From Bog-793 sp050013835 (GTDB lineage: Bacteria > Actinomycetota > Acidimicrobiia > Acidimicrobiales > Bog-793), in NCBI GenBank assembly GCA_050013835.1, contig JBEKEM010000010.1:62001-126000 (forward strand): a stretch of 64,000 bases of DNA, in the 5' to 3' direction. The notes beneath the pieces were generated by a model, which ran no database searches, had not been told where the DNA came from, and saw nothing but the letters and a program-made list of their open reading frames with translations. Both the position numbers and the translations under genes were made by a program. This document shows, one piece after another, positions 31,428 to 39,944 of the stretch (its first letter is position 1; each line of letters starts with the position of its first letter).

Positions 31428-31997
31428 CTACGCCTCGACGAGATCGCCGATGGCGACCCCGTCCTCGCTCACCTCGACCATCTCGCCGTGGCGGGTCGGG
31501 AGGTTCTTGCCGACATAGTCCGGCCGGATCGGCAACTCCCGGTGGCCGCGGTCCACCATCACCGCCAGCTGCACCGCCCGCGCCCGCCCGCGGTCCGTCA
31601 GGGCGTCGAGGGCGGCACGCACCGTCCTGCCGGTATAGAGCACGTCGTCGACGAGCACGACGATGCGGCCGGTGAGGTCGACCGGGATCTCCGTCGCCCC
31701 GCGCGCGACGGCCGGGCGGCTGTCGGCGTCGTCACGATGCGACGCGACGTCGAGCCGGCCGAGCGGGACGGTCGTGCCGTCGATCGCCGCGATCTCGGCG
31801 ACGAGGCGCCCGGCGAGGGGGACTCCCCCGGTCCGCAGCCCGACGATGACGATCCCCTCGGCACCGTGGTTGCGTTCGAGGATCTCGTGGGCGATCCGCA
31901 CGAGGGCGCGACGCAAGTCGTTCGCATCCATCACATGTGAGCGGGGGATGAAGACACGCCCGTCCGAGCGTGCCAACCGCCGCTCTCGCTCGGCCAC
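31428..31997 (-). CDS. pyrR: PyrR: pyrimidine operon attenuator / uracil phosphoribosyltransferase
   Basis: RNA-binding regulator of pyr operons that also has uracil phosphoribosyltransferase activity. The 189 residues contain [12 protein letters not shown], the PRPP loop [19 protein letters not shown] segment (here [20 protein letters not shown]), [20 protein letters not shown] and [15 protein letters not shown] at 31997 is chosen because it gives normal family length and has GGGGAG just upstream; ATG at 31931 is an alternative giving 167 residues. It is the first gene of the pyr operon. No clear PyrR-binding terminator/antiterminator was identified in the short upstream region. Confidence 0.92.
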   Translation of the reverse strand: MAERERRLARSDGRVFIPRSHVMDANDLRRALVRIAHEILERNHGAEGIVIVGLRTGGVPLAGRLVAEIAAIDGTTVPLGRLDVASHRDDADSRPAVARGATEIPVDLTGRIVVLVDDVLYTGRTVRAALDALTDRGRARAVQLAVMVDRGHRELPIRPDYVGKNLPTRHGEMVEVSEDGVAIGDLVEA

Positions 31998-32143
31998 CGC
32001 TCTCCCCGTCGTCCGTCCGGGCCTCACGGGACCCGCTTCACGTCCGCCCAAGGATGCCACTTTTCGCGGGCGGCGGTGGGACTGCCGGTGAACTCGCCAC
32101 CTTCCGGGACGACGCGGTCGTGCCGTCCTGCCAGACTTGGGAC

Positions 32144-32542
32144 GTGGCCGAGTGGGTCTACTTCATCTTCCCCCCCCGGGACGACTTCGCCGAATCCCTC
32201 ACGGCCGAGGAGCAGGCGGCCTGGGAGGCCCACTTCCGCCGCCTGCAACGACTGCTTGCCGACGGCACGCTCATCCTGGCGGGACCGACCCTCGGGCGGG
32301 TCAACACCGGCCTGGTGATCTTCGAGGCGCCCGACGAGCCTGCCGCCCGCAGGGTCATGGAGGGCGATCCGACGATCAGCGGCGGCTTCGCCCGCGGAGA
32401 GCTCCGCCCGTTCCGGGTCTCGCTCCTACGGGGTGGGGGCCCCGGTCCCGGACGACCCCCCGACGGCAAAGGGCACCCGCCGGAGGTGACGGTCGGGACC
32501 GCCCGCCGTCACGCCCCCGTCCCGCCGGAGAACGGGCCGTAG
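32144..32542 (+). CDS. YCII-related domain protein
   Basis: Small ferredoxin-fold protein, 132 residues. The YciI pattern is seen in [40 protein letters not shown] and [20 protein letters not shown], followed by a proline-rich tail. YCII proteins are small dimeric enzymes or accessory proteins of uncertain reaction. GTG at 32144 follows a weak CAGACT -10-like hexamer at 6 nt, so the mRNA may be leaderless. Its 3' end overlaps the convergent DUF5666-type gene by 34 bp. Confidence 0.8.
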   Translation: MAEWVYFIFPPRDDFAESLTAEEQAAWEAHFRRLQRLLADGTLILAGPTLGRVNTGLVIFEAPDEPAARRVMEGDPTISGGFARGELRPFRVSLLRGGGPGPGRPPDGKGHPPEVTVGTARRHAPVPPENGP

Positions 32543-33120
32543 AAGCCCGAGCCCGCCGGGAGCACGACGACCTGGGCCGCCTTGATCGTCGATCCGCTCT
32601 CGGTGCCGATCACGGCGACCGTGTCGCCATCGGCGATCGCCCCTGCGGACGCCGAGGTCGAACCCTCGCGGAACGTGGTCGACGACTGCTCCTTCACCGT
32701 CAGCTTCTCGCCGGCCCGGGTCGTCATGGTGAACCCGGACCTGGCGACGCTCTCGACGGTGCCGAGCACCGCGCCGCCGAAGCCGAACCCGCCTCGGAAG
32801 CCACCGCCGCCGTAGCCGGAGCGGCCGGGGAAGGCCGGCGCGACGCGACCCGGCGCCGTGGTGCCGAGAGCGGTCCGCACCCCCGTCGGCGACGTGGTCG
32901 TCGCGAGGGCGACCGACAGCCCGACGACGGCGCAGGCCAGAGCGCCGGCCACCACCCATCCGGCCGCTCGGCCGGTGAGGGGGCGGCCGGGCCTGCGGAG
33001 ATCCGCCGGACCCGCGGGCGGCGGAAAGGAATCCGGCTGGCCGGGCCAACCGCCCGCGACTTGGCCCATTCCGTCCGGCGTGACTGGCTTCCCAGGTGAG
33101 GGTTGTTCGTGCTCGACCAT
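32509..33120 (-). CDS. Membrane-anchored DUF5666-like protein
   Basis: A 203-residue protein with a proline-rich cytoplasmic N-terminus, one membrane helix (AAGWVVAGALACAVVGLSVA, about 53-73), a glycine-rich linker (GRSGYGGGGFRGGFGFGG) and an extracytoplasmic beta domain (VLGTVESVARSGFTMTTRAG, KLTVKEQSSTTF, IADGDTVAVIGTESGSTIKA). The latter pattern fits DUF5666, whose function is unknown. ATG at 33120 has GGAGGG 10 nt upstream. Its 3' end overlaps the convergent YCII gene. Confidence 0.8.
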   Translation of the reverse strand: MVEHEQPSPGKPVTPDGMGQVAGGWPGQPDSFPPPAGPADLRRPGRPLTGRAAGWVVAGALACAVVGLSVALATTTSPTGVRTALGTTAPGRVAPAFPGRSGYGGGGFRGGFGFGGAVLGTVESVARSGFTMTTRAGEKLTVKEQSSTTFREGSTSASAGAIADGDTVAVIGTESGSTIKAAQVVVLPAGSGFYGPFSGGTGA

Positions 33121-33683
33121 CTCGAAATGACCCTCCTACGACGAGTTGCTCCCCAGAGCATGCCCTCGATTCCTGGGAATTCCCTGTTGACCTCCGGTGA
33201 GATCGGAGATTTGCGCCGTCCGGCCGGGTTCAGCCGGCGGACCATCACCGGCCGATGCGCGAATTGGAGGCAGCCCCCAGGAGCCCGCTCCGCGAACTCT
33301 TTCGCCAGGGTCTCCGCGACGATGACCGGCCCCCTCAAGGCTTCCTCCGTGGGCGGCTTTCGGCCGGCCTTGACCGGGCCTCCTTCGGTAGAGGGCTGGA
33401 CACCGGGCCGACCACCATGCAGTTTGCGGGGCGGATTCAGGACGGCGCGCGGTCCAATGGAAAAGAACCTCCTCGGACCACGGTGCCACCGCCGCGCCAC
33501 CGCTTCACAAGGGCTTCTTCGCCCACAGCGGAAACGTGGGCAAAGGGAAAGGCAAGGACAGGACTCAAAGGACCCACTCCCTGCCAACTTCAGCTCTAGC
33601 GCGCCGGTCGCTTGCGGCAAGACCTGGGTTGGGCCGGACAATCTACGGTCGGGGCCAGAACCTACGGAGACAGGAGTCGCGAA
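33121..33683. other. Non-coding or decayed stretch at the edge of an accessory region
   Basis: Several open frames cross these 563 bp on both strands (for example 33103-33810 plus and 33136-33489 minus), but none gives a recognisable protein, a good start site or typical third-position GC bias. Local composition is lower in GC than the pyr genes. It may be the remnant of an inserted element or a large promoter region for the glycosyltransferase gene. No inverted repeats or transposase motifs were seen. Confidence 0.4.
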
Positions 33684-34931
33684 ATGCGTGTGTTGTTGTC
33701 GACGTATGGGGGGCGCGGCGACGTCGAACCGCTGGTGGGACTCGCGGTGCGGTTGCGCGAACGTGGCGTGGAGGTGCGGCTCTGCGCGCCGCCGGACTTC
33801 TCCGGCGTAGACCATTGCGCGGAACGGCTGGCCGAGGTCGGCGTGCCCCTGGTGCCAGCCGGCCCCCCGGTGCGCCCTCTGGTGCAGGCAGCGGCGCGGC
33901 CGTCGCCGGCCGACCTGCCCCGGATCGCGGCCGAGGTGATGGCCGCCCAGTTCGACACCCTCGCCGCGGAAGCCGAAGGATTCGATGCGTTGCTGGCGAC
34001 CGGTCTGCTGCCGGCCGCAGCGAGCGCTCGGTCGGTGACCGAAAAGCTCGGCATTCGCTACGTTTACGCGGCCTACTGTCCGATCTTCCTGCCCTCGCCG
34101 CACCACGCGCCGACTCTGTTCCCCGGTCGACCCTTCCCCCCGGACGTGACCGACAACCGGGTGCTGTGGGACCTGCAAGCCCAGATCGCGAACGAGCTTT
34201 TCGGCGGGGCGCTCAATACCCGCCGGGCGTCGATCGGCCTTCCAGCCGTGGACAACGTCTACGAGTACGGCTTTACCAACCACCCCTGGCTGGCGGCGGA
34301 CCCGACCCTGGGCCCGTGGCGGGAGCCAGCGTTTATCGACGTCGCGCAAACGGGAGCGTGGATCTTCCCGGACAAGCGCCCACTCCCGGTCGAGTTGGTG
34401 GCGTTCCTGGAAGCCGGAACACCACCGGTGTACGTGGGATTCGGAAGTATGCGCACCCCGAAGGACATCGCCCGGATGGCCATCGAGGCGATCCGTGCGC
34501 AGGGCTGCCGCGCTGTCGTTGCCCGCGGCTGGGCCGACCTGACCCTGATCGACGACCGCGACGACTGCTTCGCTGTCGGCGAAGTCAACCAGCAGGCACT
34601 GTTCACCCGGGTGGCCGCCGTCGTCCACCACGGTGGCGCAGGGACGACGACGACGGCCGCCAGAGCCGGGGCGCCGCAGGTAGTGGTGCCCCAGATGGCG
34701 GACCAGCCATACTGGGCGGGCCGGGTGGCCGACCTGGGCATCGGCGCGGCACACGACGGCCCGACTCCGACCGCCGAGTCCCTGTCAGCCGCGCTCAGGA
34801 CGGCCCTAGCCCCCGAGACCCGCCAACGAGCAATCGCCGTGGCCGGCGCGATCCGCACCGACGGAGCGACGGTGGCCGCGAAGCTGCTGCTCGAAGCGAA
34901 CAGCCAAGAAGAACCACCAGCGTCCGCGTGA
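33684..34931 (+). CDS. GT1-family glycosyltransferase (MGT/GtfB-like)
   Basis: Glycosyltransferase of the macrolide/vancomycin GtfB-like type, 415 residues, GT-B fold. The N-terminus MRVLLSTYGGRGDVEPLVGL and the C-terminal nucleotide-sugar motif VVHHGGAGTTTTAARAGAP, PQMADQPYWAGRV are diagnostic. It should move a sugar from an NDP-sugar to a small lipophilic acceptor, often an antibiotic or lipid. ATG at 33684 has CAGGAG 7 nt upstream. It stands alone between long non-coding stretches, with codon use less GC-biased than its neighbours, which suggests recent acquisition. Confidence 0.9.
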   Translation: MRVLLSTYGGRGDVEPLVGLAVRLRERGVEVRLCAPPDFSGVDHCAERLAEVGVPLVPAGPPVRPLVQAAARPSPADLPRIAAEVMAAQFDTLAAEAEGFDALLATGLLPAAASARSVTEKLGIRYVYAAYCPIFLPSPHHAPTLFPGRPFPPDVTDNRVLWDLQAQIANELFGGALNTRRASIGLPAVDNVYEYGFTNHPWLAADPTLGPWREPAFIDVAQTGAWIFPDKRPLPVELVAFLEAGTPPVYVGFGSMRTPKDIARMAIEAIRAQGCRAVVARGWADLTLIDDRDDCFAVGEVNQQALFTRVAAVVHHGGAGTTTTAARAGAPQVVVPQMADQPYWAGRVADLGIGAAHDGPTPTAESLSAALRTALAPETRQRAIAVAGAIRTDGATVAAKLLLEANSQEEPPASA

Positions 34932-35421
34932 ATCACGTCGGATCGTCGTGCCACCGAGTGTGCCTGCGACTACCGCACGGCATGTGCCGATGCCGGGCGG
35001 GTTCTGGGTATCCCAGATCGCCGGGTAGGTGCGGGAGTACGGTACGGCACTTCTGCAACACGTCTGACCACTTAGCGGTCGCGCGTTATCGGCGACCCTT
35101 GTCATCTTCGATCGCCGAATCGGTCGCGGCCAGCCCACCGGCTAGGGCACTCTTGGCGGAACGTTCTGTGGTCTCAGACCCTGTGTGGGGAAGCTCATCA
35201 CCAAGTCGTCTCCTGCAACGAAGGGGATACCTGCCGTACGTTGGGTACGGCTGGCGCGGCGCCGACGGATTGATCTGCGCTTGTTGCTTGGGCTGATAGC
35301 AGGATGCTTGCAAGTCATCTAACTGCGTATTGCCAACGGATACGCAGTCGTGTTGAGACGCGCCGACATCTTCGTTCAATGATCATTGTGGGACTGCCAC
35401 CGAGTCGGCCATGATGACGAT
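34932..35421. other. Long intergenic region in the accessory stretch
   Basis: No supported gene in 490 bp of clearly lower GC than the core genes. It contains a perfect 9-bp inverted repeat (listed separately) and, at its end, CATGAT 6 nt before the exchanger start. Confidence 0.5.
35322..35348. repeat. Perfect 9-bp inverted repeat
   Basis: ACTGCGTAT (35322-35330) and ATACGCAGT (35340-35348) with a 9-nt spacer, 73 bp before the exchanger gene. Possible operator or hairpin. Confidence 0.5.
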
Positions 35422-36471
35422 ATGTCGTCCGGGTCCGTGTTCGTAGAGCTCGTCGTGTTCGTTGCCGCGTCCGCGGCCACCTGGGCCGCCGGTGTCGAAC
35501 TTTCGAAATCAACAGATGAACTTGATCGGCGGCTCGGAATTGGAGACGCGCTCGGTGGAATGGTGCTGCTTGCCATCGCCGGAAGCTTGCCGGAGTTGGC
35601 GATCACCATCTCAGCGGCGGAGTCGGGGCACCTCGGCTTGGCGGCCGGAAACCTCATCGGCGGCATAGCCACGGCAACGATGGTGCTCGTCGTGTGTGAT
35701 CTCTTTGCCGCCAGACCGCTGACGTATCTCGTCGGGTCGCTCGTGCCAGTTCTCGAAGGCTTGCTTGTGGTGGTCACGGTGTCGGTCGTGCTTATGGGCG
35801 CTTTGCTGCCGGCGTCAGTGAAAATCGCTGGGCGACTCAGCCCAGCGTCACTTGTGGTCGTGGTCTTCTGGATCGGCGGAGTGTGGGTGCTGAATCGGAC
35901 GCGGTCGCATCCAAAGTGGGAAGTGATGATGGCGGGCAGTCAGCCCGGGCGACCTCATCGTCGCGTGCGCCATCCGGTCGCCGACGCTGCGCGTGCAAAG
36001 CATTCGACCATGCGCGTTGTAACCCTGTTCGGTATCTCATCGGCGGTGACTCTGTTGGCCGGCGTAGCTCTCGAAATCAGCGGTAATGACTTGGCAAACC
36101 GCGCCGGAATTAATGGAGTCGTCTTTGGTGCAACCGTGCTGGCGATAGCAACGGCGCTACCGGAGATAAGTTCGGGCATCGAAGCCGTGCGCCTGGGTGA
36201 CCATCAACTCGCGATTGGTGATGTATTTGGTGGCAATGCGTTTCAACTATGTCTGTTCCTGGTAGCAGACCTAGTGGCGGCGAAACCCGTCCTGCCGACA
36301 GCAGGAGCGGCGAATGGATGGTTGGCTGGACTTGGCTTGGTGTTGACAGCGGTGTACGTCGGCGGTGTCATCGTTCGTCCTTCGCGACCCCATCGGCTGG
36401 GACCGGATTCGTGCTTGGCAATTCTGATCTACGCCGTGGGAATCGTCGGGCTCCTCCACATTGCCAAGTGA
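35422..36471 (+). CDS. Cation/Ca2+ exchanger (CaCA family)
   Basis: Integral membrane antiporter of 349 residues with two alpha repeats: ALGGMVLLAIAGSLPELAIT followed by GNLIGG, and GVVFGATVLAIATALPEISS followed by GDVFGGN. These hold the acidic ion-binding residues of sodium/calcium and proton/calcium exchangers. About ten hydrophobic segments are seen, with a basic cytoplasmic loop (RTRSHPKWE to AKHSTMR) near the middle. ATG at 35422 lies 6 nt after CATGAT and has no ribosome binding site; the upstream in-frame ATG at 35386 is not needed. Composition is lower in GC than flanking core genes. Confidence 0.88.
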   Translation: MSSGSVFVELVVFVAASAATWAAGVELSKSTDELDRRLGIGDALGGMVLLAIAGSLPELAITISAAESGHLGLAAGNLIGGIATATMVLVVCDLFAARPLTYLVGSLVPVLEGLLVVVTVSVVLMGALLPASVKIAGRLSPASLVVVVFWIGGVWVLNRTRSHPKWEVMMAGSQPGRPHRRVRHPVADAARAKHSTMRVVTLFGISSAVTLLAGVALEISGNDLANRAGINGVVFGATVLAIATALPEISSGIEAVRLGDHQLAIGDVFGGNAFQLCLFLVADLVAAKPVLPTAGAANGWLAGLGLVLTAVYVGGVIVRPSRPHRLGPDSCLAILIYAVGIVGLLHIAK

Positions 36472-36540
36472 CCGTCGCTGCGTCGTTGGAGGGCGGATCG
36501 GGCGCACGTTTGCGGCAACATGAACGGTCGTGCTTCCCAC

Positions 36541-36561
36541 GCGCATCCCATAATGTTCAGC
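36541..36561 (+). repeat. Imperfect short repeat, copy 1
   Basis: Contains TCCCATAATGTTCAGC, which resembles TCCCATAACATTCGGC at 37131-37146. The two lie either side of the NTF2-like gene. Significance is uncertain. Confidence 0.3.
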
Positions 36562-36680
36562 TAAGTCGCTGCTCTGCATCCTGAGCGCCGGCTGGCGGGC
36601 ATTGACCCGCAACGGCACGCTGGTGACACTATTCGTGCCGGCATAACAGTGGACAAGAGACTTGAGAGGGGCGTTTCCCC

Positions 36681-37040
36681 ATGAGCAACGAAATGAAAGC
36701 AACAGAGCCGGAGGATGTAACCCGGCTCGTCGCCGAACGTCTCAATGCCGGCGACGCGGCCGGCGTGGCCGCGTTCTACGAGCCGCGAGCCGTCTTGGCC
36801 TACCCGGTCAACCAACCAACCTCGGGCCGAGAGGCCATTCAGGCGATCTACCAGCAGATGGTCGACGCAGGAGTGAAGTTTGGCTTGGAAGCTCCCCTGC
36901 CAACCGTAAGGTTCGAGAACCTGGCGCTGACCTCCACGCGCTCGGCCGACAACACCGGAGTTCGGGTGCAGGTATTGCGCCAACAACCCGACGGCTCCTG
37001 GCTGCGGATTATCGATCGCCCTGAGGTTCCCCAGCCCTAG
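36681..37040 (+). CDS. NTF2-like / SnoaL-type small protein
   Basis: A 119-residue single-domain protein. The pattern EDVTRLVAERLNAGDAAGVA, AFYEPRAVLAYP, SGREAIQAIYQQMVDAG and a final strand SWLRIIDRPEVPQP matches the cone-shaped NTF2 fold (SnoaL/DUF4440). Such proteins may be isomerases, hydrolases or binding proteins; the reaction cannot be told. GAGAGGGG lies 9 nt before the ATG. It is isolated between gaps. Confidence 0.75.
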   Translation: MSNEMKATEPEDVTRLVAERLNAGDAAGVAAFYEPRAVLAYPVNQPTSGREAIQAIYQQMVDAGVKFGLEAPLPTVRFENLALTSTRSADNTGVRVQVLRQQPDGSWLRIIDRPEVPQP

Positions 37041-37402
37041 AGGCAGCGCCACCCCAAAGGCTGTCTCATGACTCCGGGCTGGTCCAAAGCGTGACTGACG
37101 CCTATCGCCTGTTCGGGTGCCCGTGTCGCGTCCCATAACATTCGGCGGGACCTGTATTCAGACTGCCCCCGACGGCCGGTTAGGTCCTGGCCCACGACTC
37201 GAGCCGCCAGTCGGAGATCGTGGACATCGGTTCTCCCACGCGAACCCCCAAGCCCAGGAAGTGGCGACATCAAGAACTTGTCGCAGACCCGTTCGACCCG
37301 CACCCCGAGACTCGTCCGGCCCGTCCCGGACGTGGGCGCCCGACGAGACCGCGGCCGGTTCGCCGACGGAATCCGAACCGCGCGTCGGCGGCACCGGACG
37401 CG
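37041..37402. other. Gap between NTF2-like gene and arsR, with repeat copy 2
   Basis: No supported gene. It holds the second copy of the short repeat at 37128-37146. The last 100 bp rise to core-like GC, so the junction of the lower-GC accessory stretch and the arsenic module lies here. Confidence 0.45.
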
Positions 37403-37753
37403 CTACTGGCCCCCGAGGAAGCGCCGCACCGTGGCGAGCGACTCGGGAACGACCTGCCACCACGTCCACCTGCCGCGTTTGTAGCCGACGATCAGGCCGG
37501 CCTCGGCGAGCACGCTCGTGTGGTGCGAGACCGTCGGCTGGCTCCTGCCGAGCGGCGCCTCGAGGTTGCAGCTACACACCTCGCCGGCGGCGGCAATGAG
37601 CGAGAGCAGGCGCAAGCGCACCGGATCCGCCAAGGCAGCGAGAACCGCGGCGAGCTGGTCCGACTCCTCCGCGGAGAGGGGCCCGGCGGTGAGCGGCGCG
37701 CAACAGGCGGCGGGACCGGCCGCAGCGGCCCCCTTGGTTCCGGACGTCGGCAT
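37403..37753 (-). CDS. arsR: ArsR/SmtB-family arsenite-responsive repressor
   Basis: Winged-helix repressor of 116 residues that releases DNA on binding As(III) or Sb(III). Recognition helix region SQPTVSHHTSVLAEAGLI. Candidate thiol ligands are C17 and C18 (AACCAP) and C60/C62 (EVCSCNL). An N-terminal cysteine pair plus one cysteine near residue 55-60 is the arrangement known for Corynebacterium ArsR1, unlike the E. coli CVCxLC-only site. ATG at 37753 has AGGAGGG 5 nt upstream. It is divergent from the aquaporin-arsC-arsM genes and probably represses both directions. Confidence 0.93.
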   Translation of the reverse strand: MPTSGTKGAAAAGPAACCAPLTAGPLSAEESDQLAAVLAALADPVRLRLLSLIAAAGEVCSCNLEAPLGRSQPTVSHHTSVLAEAGLIVGYKRGRWTWWQVVPESLATVRRFLGGQ

Positions 37754-37765
37754 GGCACCCTCCTG

Positions 37766-37820
37766 ACATTGACATCTGTCGATATGGAAGCCATACTCTC
37801 ACATCGACATCCATCAATCT
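37766..37820. promoter_or_regulatory. Paired inverted operator sites for ArsR
   Basis: The 21-bp sequences 37766-37786 (plus strand) and 37800-37820 (minus strand) match each other at about 16 positions, sharing ATTGA and TGTCGAT. They sit between the divergent starts, as expected for an ArsR operator controlling both genes. Confidence 0.7.
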
Positions 37821-37832
37821 AGTAAGGACACC

Positions 37833-38627
37833 GTGGCGGGGACACAACTCGAACCGACCACCCGAACCGGGCCGGTGCCGCGACCCTCCCCTCGGCCTCG
37901 TCCGGTGCCCGAGAAGGCTGTCCTGGGGCGGAAGGCACTCGCTGAGTTCGTCGGCACGGCCTTCCTCGTCGCGGCGATCGTCGGGTCGGGCATCACGGCC
38001 AGCAGGCTGTCACCGGGCGACGTGGGGCTCGAGCTGCTGGAGAACACCCTGGCGACTGCGGCCGCGCTCGCGGCGGTGATCCTCGCCGTCGGTCCCGTGT
38101 CCGGCGCCCACCTCAACCCCGTGATCACGCTCGTCGACCGCTTCTTCGGCGGCGTGTCGGCCAAGGACGCCTGCGTCTACATCACGGCCCAGTTCGCCGG
38201 GGGCGTCACGGGGGCGGTGGCCGCCAACACGATGTTCGGCCAGGCGGTGGTCTCGCTCTCGACCCACCAACGCGCCAGCAGGCCGCACCTGATCGCGGAG
38301 GCGATCGCGACCGCCGGCCTCATCCTCGTCGTGTTCGGCCTGACGCGGTCCGGTCGCGCCCACGCCGCACCGTTCGCCGTCGGCGCCTACATCGCCGCCG
38401 CCTACTGGTTCACCTCCTCGACGAGCTTCGCCAACCCCGCCGTCGCACTCGGCCGGATGTGCTCGAACACCTTCGCCGGCATCGCGCCGGGCTCGGTCGC
38501 GCCGTTCATGGGCGCCGAGCTCGTCGGCGGGGCGCTCGGCGCCTGCTGCGTCGCCGTCCTGTACCCGAAGGGCCGCCGCCGAGCCCTGGAGGTGGTAGCC
38601 ATCGTCCCCCATGAGGAGGCCCCATGA
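37833..38627 (+). CDS. MIP-family channel, arsenic-linked aquaglyceroporin (AqpS-like)
   Basis: Membrane channel of 264 residues. The two half-helix motifs are SGAHLNPVITL (NPV instead of NPA) and SFANPAVALGR, with six membrane spans around them. A proline-rich N-terminal tail of about 30 residues precedes the first span. In Sinorhizobium an aquaglyceroporin (AqpS) replaces the ArsB pump: arsenate reduced inside flows out as As(OH)3. No ArsB or ACR3 gene is present here, so the same role is inferred. GTG at 37833; the 3' end overlaps arsC by ATGA. Confidence 0.88.
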   Translation: MAGTQLEPTTRTGPVPRPSPRPRPVPEKAVLGRKALAEFVGTAFLVAAIVGSGITASRLSPGDVGLELLENTLATAAALAAVILAVGPVSGAHLNPVITLVDRFFGGVSAKDACVYITAQFAGGVTGAVAANTMFGQAVVSLSTHQRASRPHLIAEAIATAGLILVVFGLTRSGRAHAAPFAVGAYIAAAYWFTSSTSFANPAVALGRMCSNTFAGIAPGSVAPFMGAELVGGALGACCVAVLYPKGRRRALEVVAIVPHEEAP

Positions 38628-39028
38628 GCGAGCGGAAGCCGGAGGTCCTCTTCGTCTGCGTGCACAACGCCGGACGCTCGCAGATGGCGGCGGCGCTCCT
38701 CGCCCACCACGCCGGGGATCGCGTGACGATCCGCTCGGCGGGTTCGGAACCGGCCGACCAGCTGAACCCGGCGGTCGTCGCAGCGATGCGCGAGATCGGC
38801 ATCGACATCGCCGCCGAACGGCCGAAGCTGTTGACGCACGAGCTCGCCGAGGACGCCGACGTCGTCGTCACGATGGGCTGCGGCGACACTTGCCCCGTGT
38901 TCCCCGGGAAGCGCTATCTCGACTGGGAGCTCGACGACCCCGCCGGGCTCGGCCTCGACGAGGTCCGCCCGATCCGCGACGAGATCGAGGCGCGCGTGCG
39001 CGCCCTCCTCGCCGAGCTCGTCCCGTGA
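38624..39028 (+). CDS. arsC: Arsenate reductase (low-molecular-weight phosphatase type)
   Basis: Reduces arsenate to arsenite. The 134 residues begin PEVLFVCVHNAGRSQMAAAL, the CX5R phosphate-type loop holding the nucleophilic cysteine. A second cysteine pair is in MGCGDTCPVFPGKRYLDWEL, with the catalytic aspartate region ELDDPAG. This is the ArsC branch related to tyrosine phosphatases and linked to thioredoxin or mycothiol/mycoredoxin. Which reductant is used cannot be told. Start overlaps the channel gene stop (ATGA). Confidence 0.94.
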   Translation: MSERKPEVLFVCVHNAGRSQMAAALLAHHAGDRVTIRSAGSEPADQLNPAVVAAMREIGIDIAAERPKLLTHELAEDADVVVTMGCGDTCPVFPGKRYLDWELDDPAGLGLDEVRPIRDEIEARVRALLAELVP

Positions 39029-39089
39029 GGCGGGACAGCCCGGCACCGGGGCCCCAGACCAAGAGCGACACGAAACCGAGGAGGCAGAG

Positions 39090-39926
39090 ATGACTCATCA
39101 GGACGCCGATGAGCTCCGAGAGGCGGTGCGCGCCCGTTACGCCGAGGCGGCCCGGTCGGCGACGACGTCGTGCTGCGGGCCGGCGGGCGCGACCGAGGGG
39201 GTCTTCGGCCGCACGCTCTACGGGGAGGACACGGCCGGCCCCCTGCCCGAGGCGGCGCTCGCCGCCTCGCTCGGCTGCGGCAATCCGACGCTGCTCGCCG
39301 AGCTCCGCCCGGGCGAGGTCGTCCTCGACCTCGGCTCCGGCGGGGGGATCGACGTGCTCCTCTCCGCCCGGAGGGTCGCGCCGGACGGCTTCGCCTACGG
39401 CCTCGACATGACGCCCGAGATGCTGGCGCTGGCGCGGCGGAACCAGGCCGCGGCCGGCCTGGCGAATGCCGAGTTCCTCGAGGGAACGATCGAGGACGTC
39501 CCGCTCGCCGACGGATCCGTCGACGTGATCATCTCGAACTGCGTCGTCAACCTCTCCACCGACAAGCCCGCCGTCTTCCACGAGGCCTACCGCGTGCTGC
39601 GGCCCGGGGGGCGGCTGGCGATCGCCGACGTGGTCCTGCTCCGGAAGCTCGGCCCAGGCCTCCAGCGCGTCGTCGGGCTGTGGACCGGCTGCGTCGCCGG
39701 GGCGCTTCTCGAGGACGACTACCGGCGCGAGCTCGAGCTCGCCGGCTTCGTCGAGGTCGAGATCACGCCGACCAACGTCTACGACCGCGCCGCGCTCGGC
39801 TGCATGGCCGCCGAGGTGACCGGGCCCGGCGGGATCCCCGGAGGCACCGACGTCGAGGCGACGATCGCCGAGCTCGACGGGGCGGTGATGAGCGCCTTCG
39901 TCCGGGCCGTCAAACCGGGCCAGTAG
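39090..39926 (+). CDS. arsM: Arsenite S-adenosylmethionine methyltransferase
   Basis: Methylates As(III) to methylated, volatile arsenicals, 278 residues. The SAM site is [19 protein letters not shown] (about 80-98) and [13 protein letters not shown]. Cysteines typical of ArsM are present: the TSCCGPAG pair near residue 28, [17 protein letters not shown] and [16 protein letters not shown] lies 6 nt before the ATG. It follows arsC by 61 bp, so the module reduces, methylates and releases arsenic. Confidence 0.94.
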   Translation: MTHQDADELREAVRARYAEAARSATTSCCGPAGATEGVFGRTLYGEDTAGPLPEAALAASLGCGNPTLLAELRPGEVVLDLGSGGGIDVLLSARRVAPDGFAYGLDMTPEMLALARRNQAAAGLANAEFLEGTIEDVPLADGSVDVIISNCVVNLSTDKPAVFHEAYRVLRPGGRLAIADVVLLRKLGPGLQRVVGLWTGCVAGALLEDDYRRELELAGFVEVEITPTNVYDRAALGCMAAEVTGPGGIPGGTDVEATIAELDGAVMSAFVRAVKPGQ

Positions 39927-39944
39927 GGTCCGCCCCGGCGCCCC

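Noticed and set aside
33103..33810. A 235-residue plus-strand frame before the glycosyltransferase
   Set aside because: No start site, no family resemblance, and it runs out of frame into the glycosyltransferase, whose ATG has a good AGGAG site.
32724..34754. A 676-residue open frame on the minus strand antisense to the glycosyltransferase
   Set aside because: It has no recognisable domain, spans a real plus-strand gene and unrelated DNA, and is a by-product of high GC with few stop codons.
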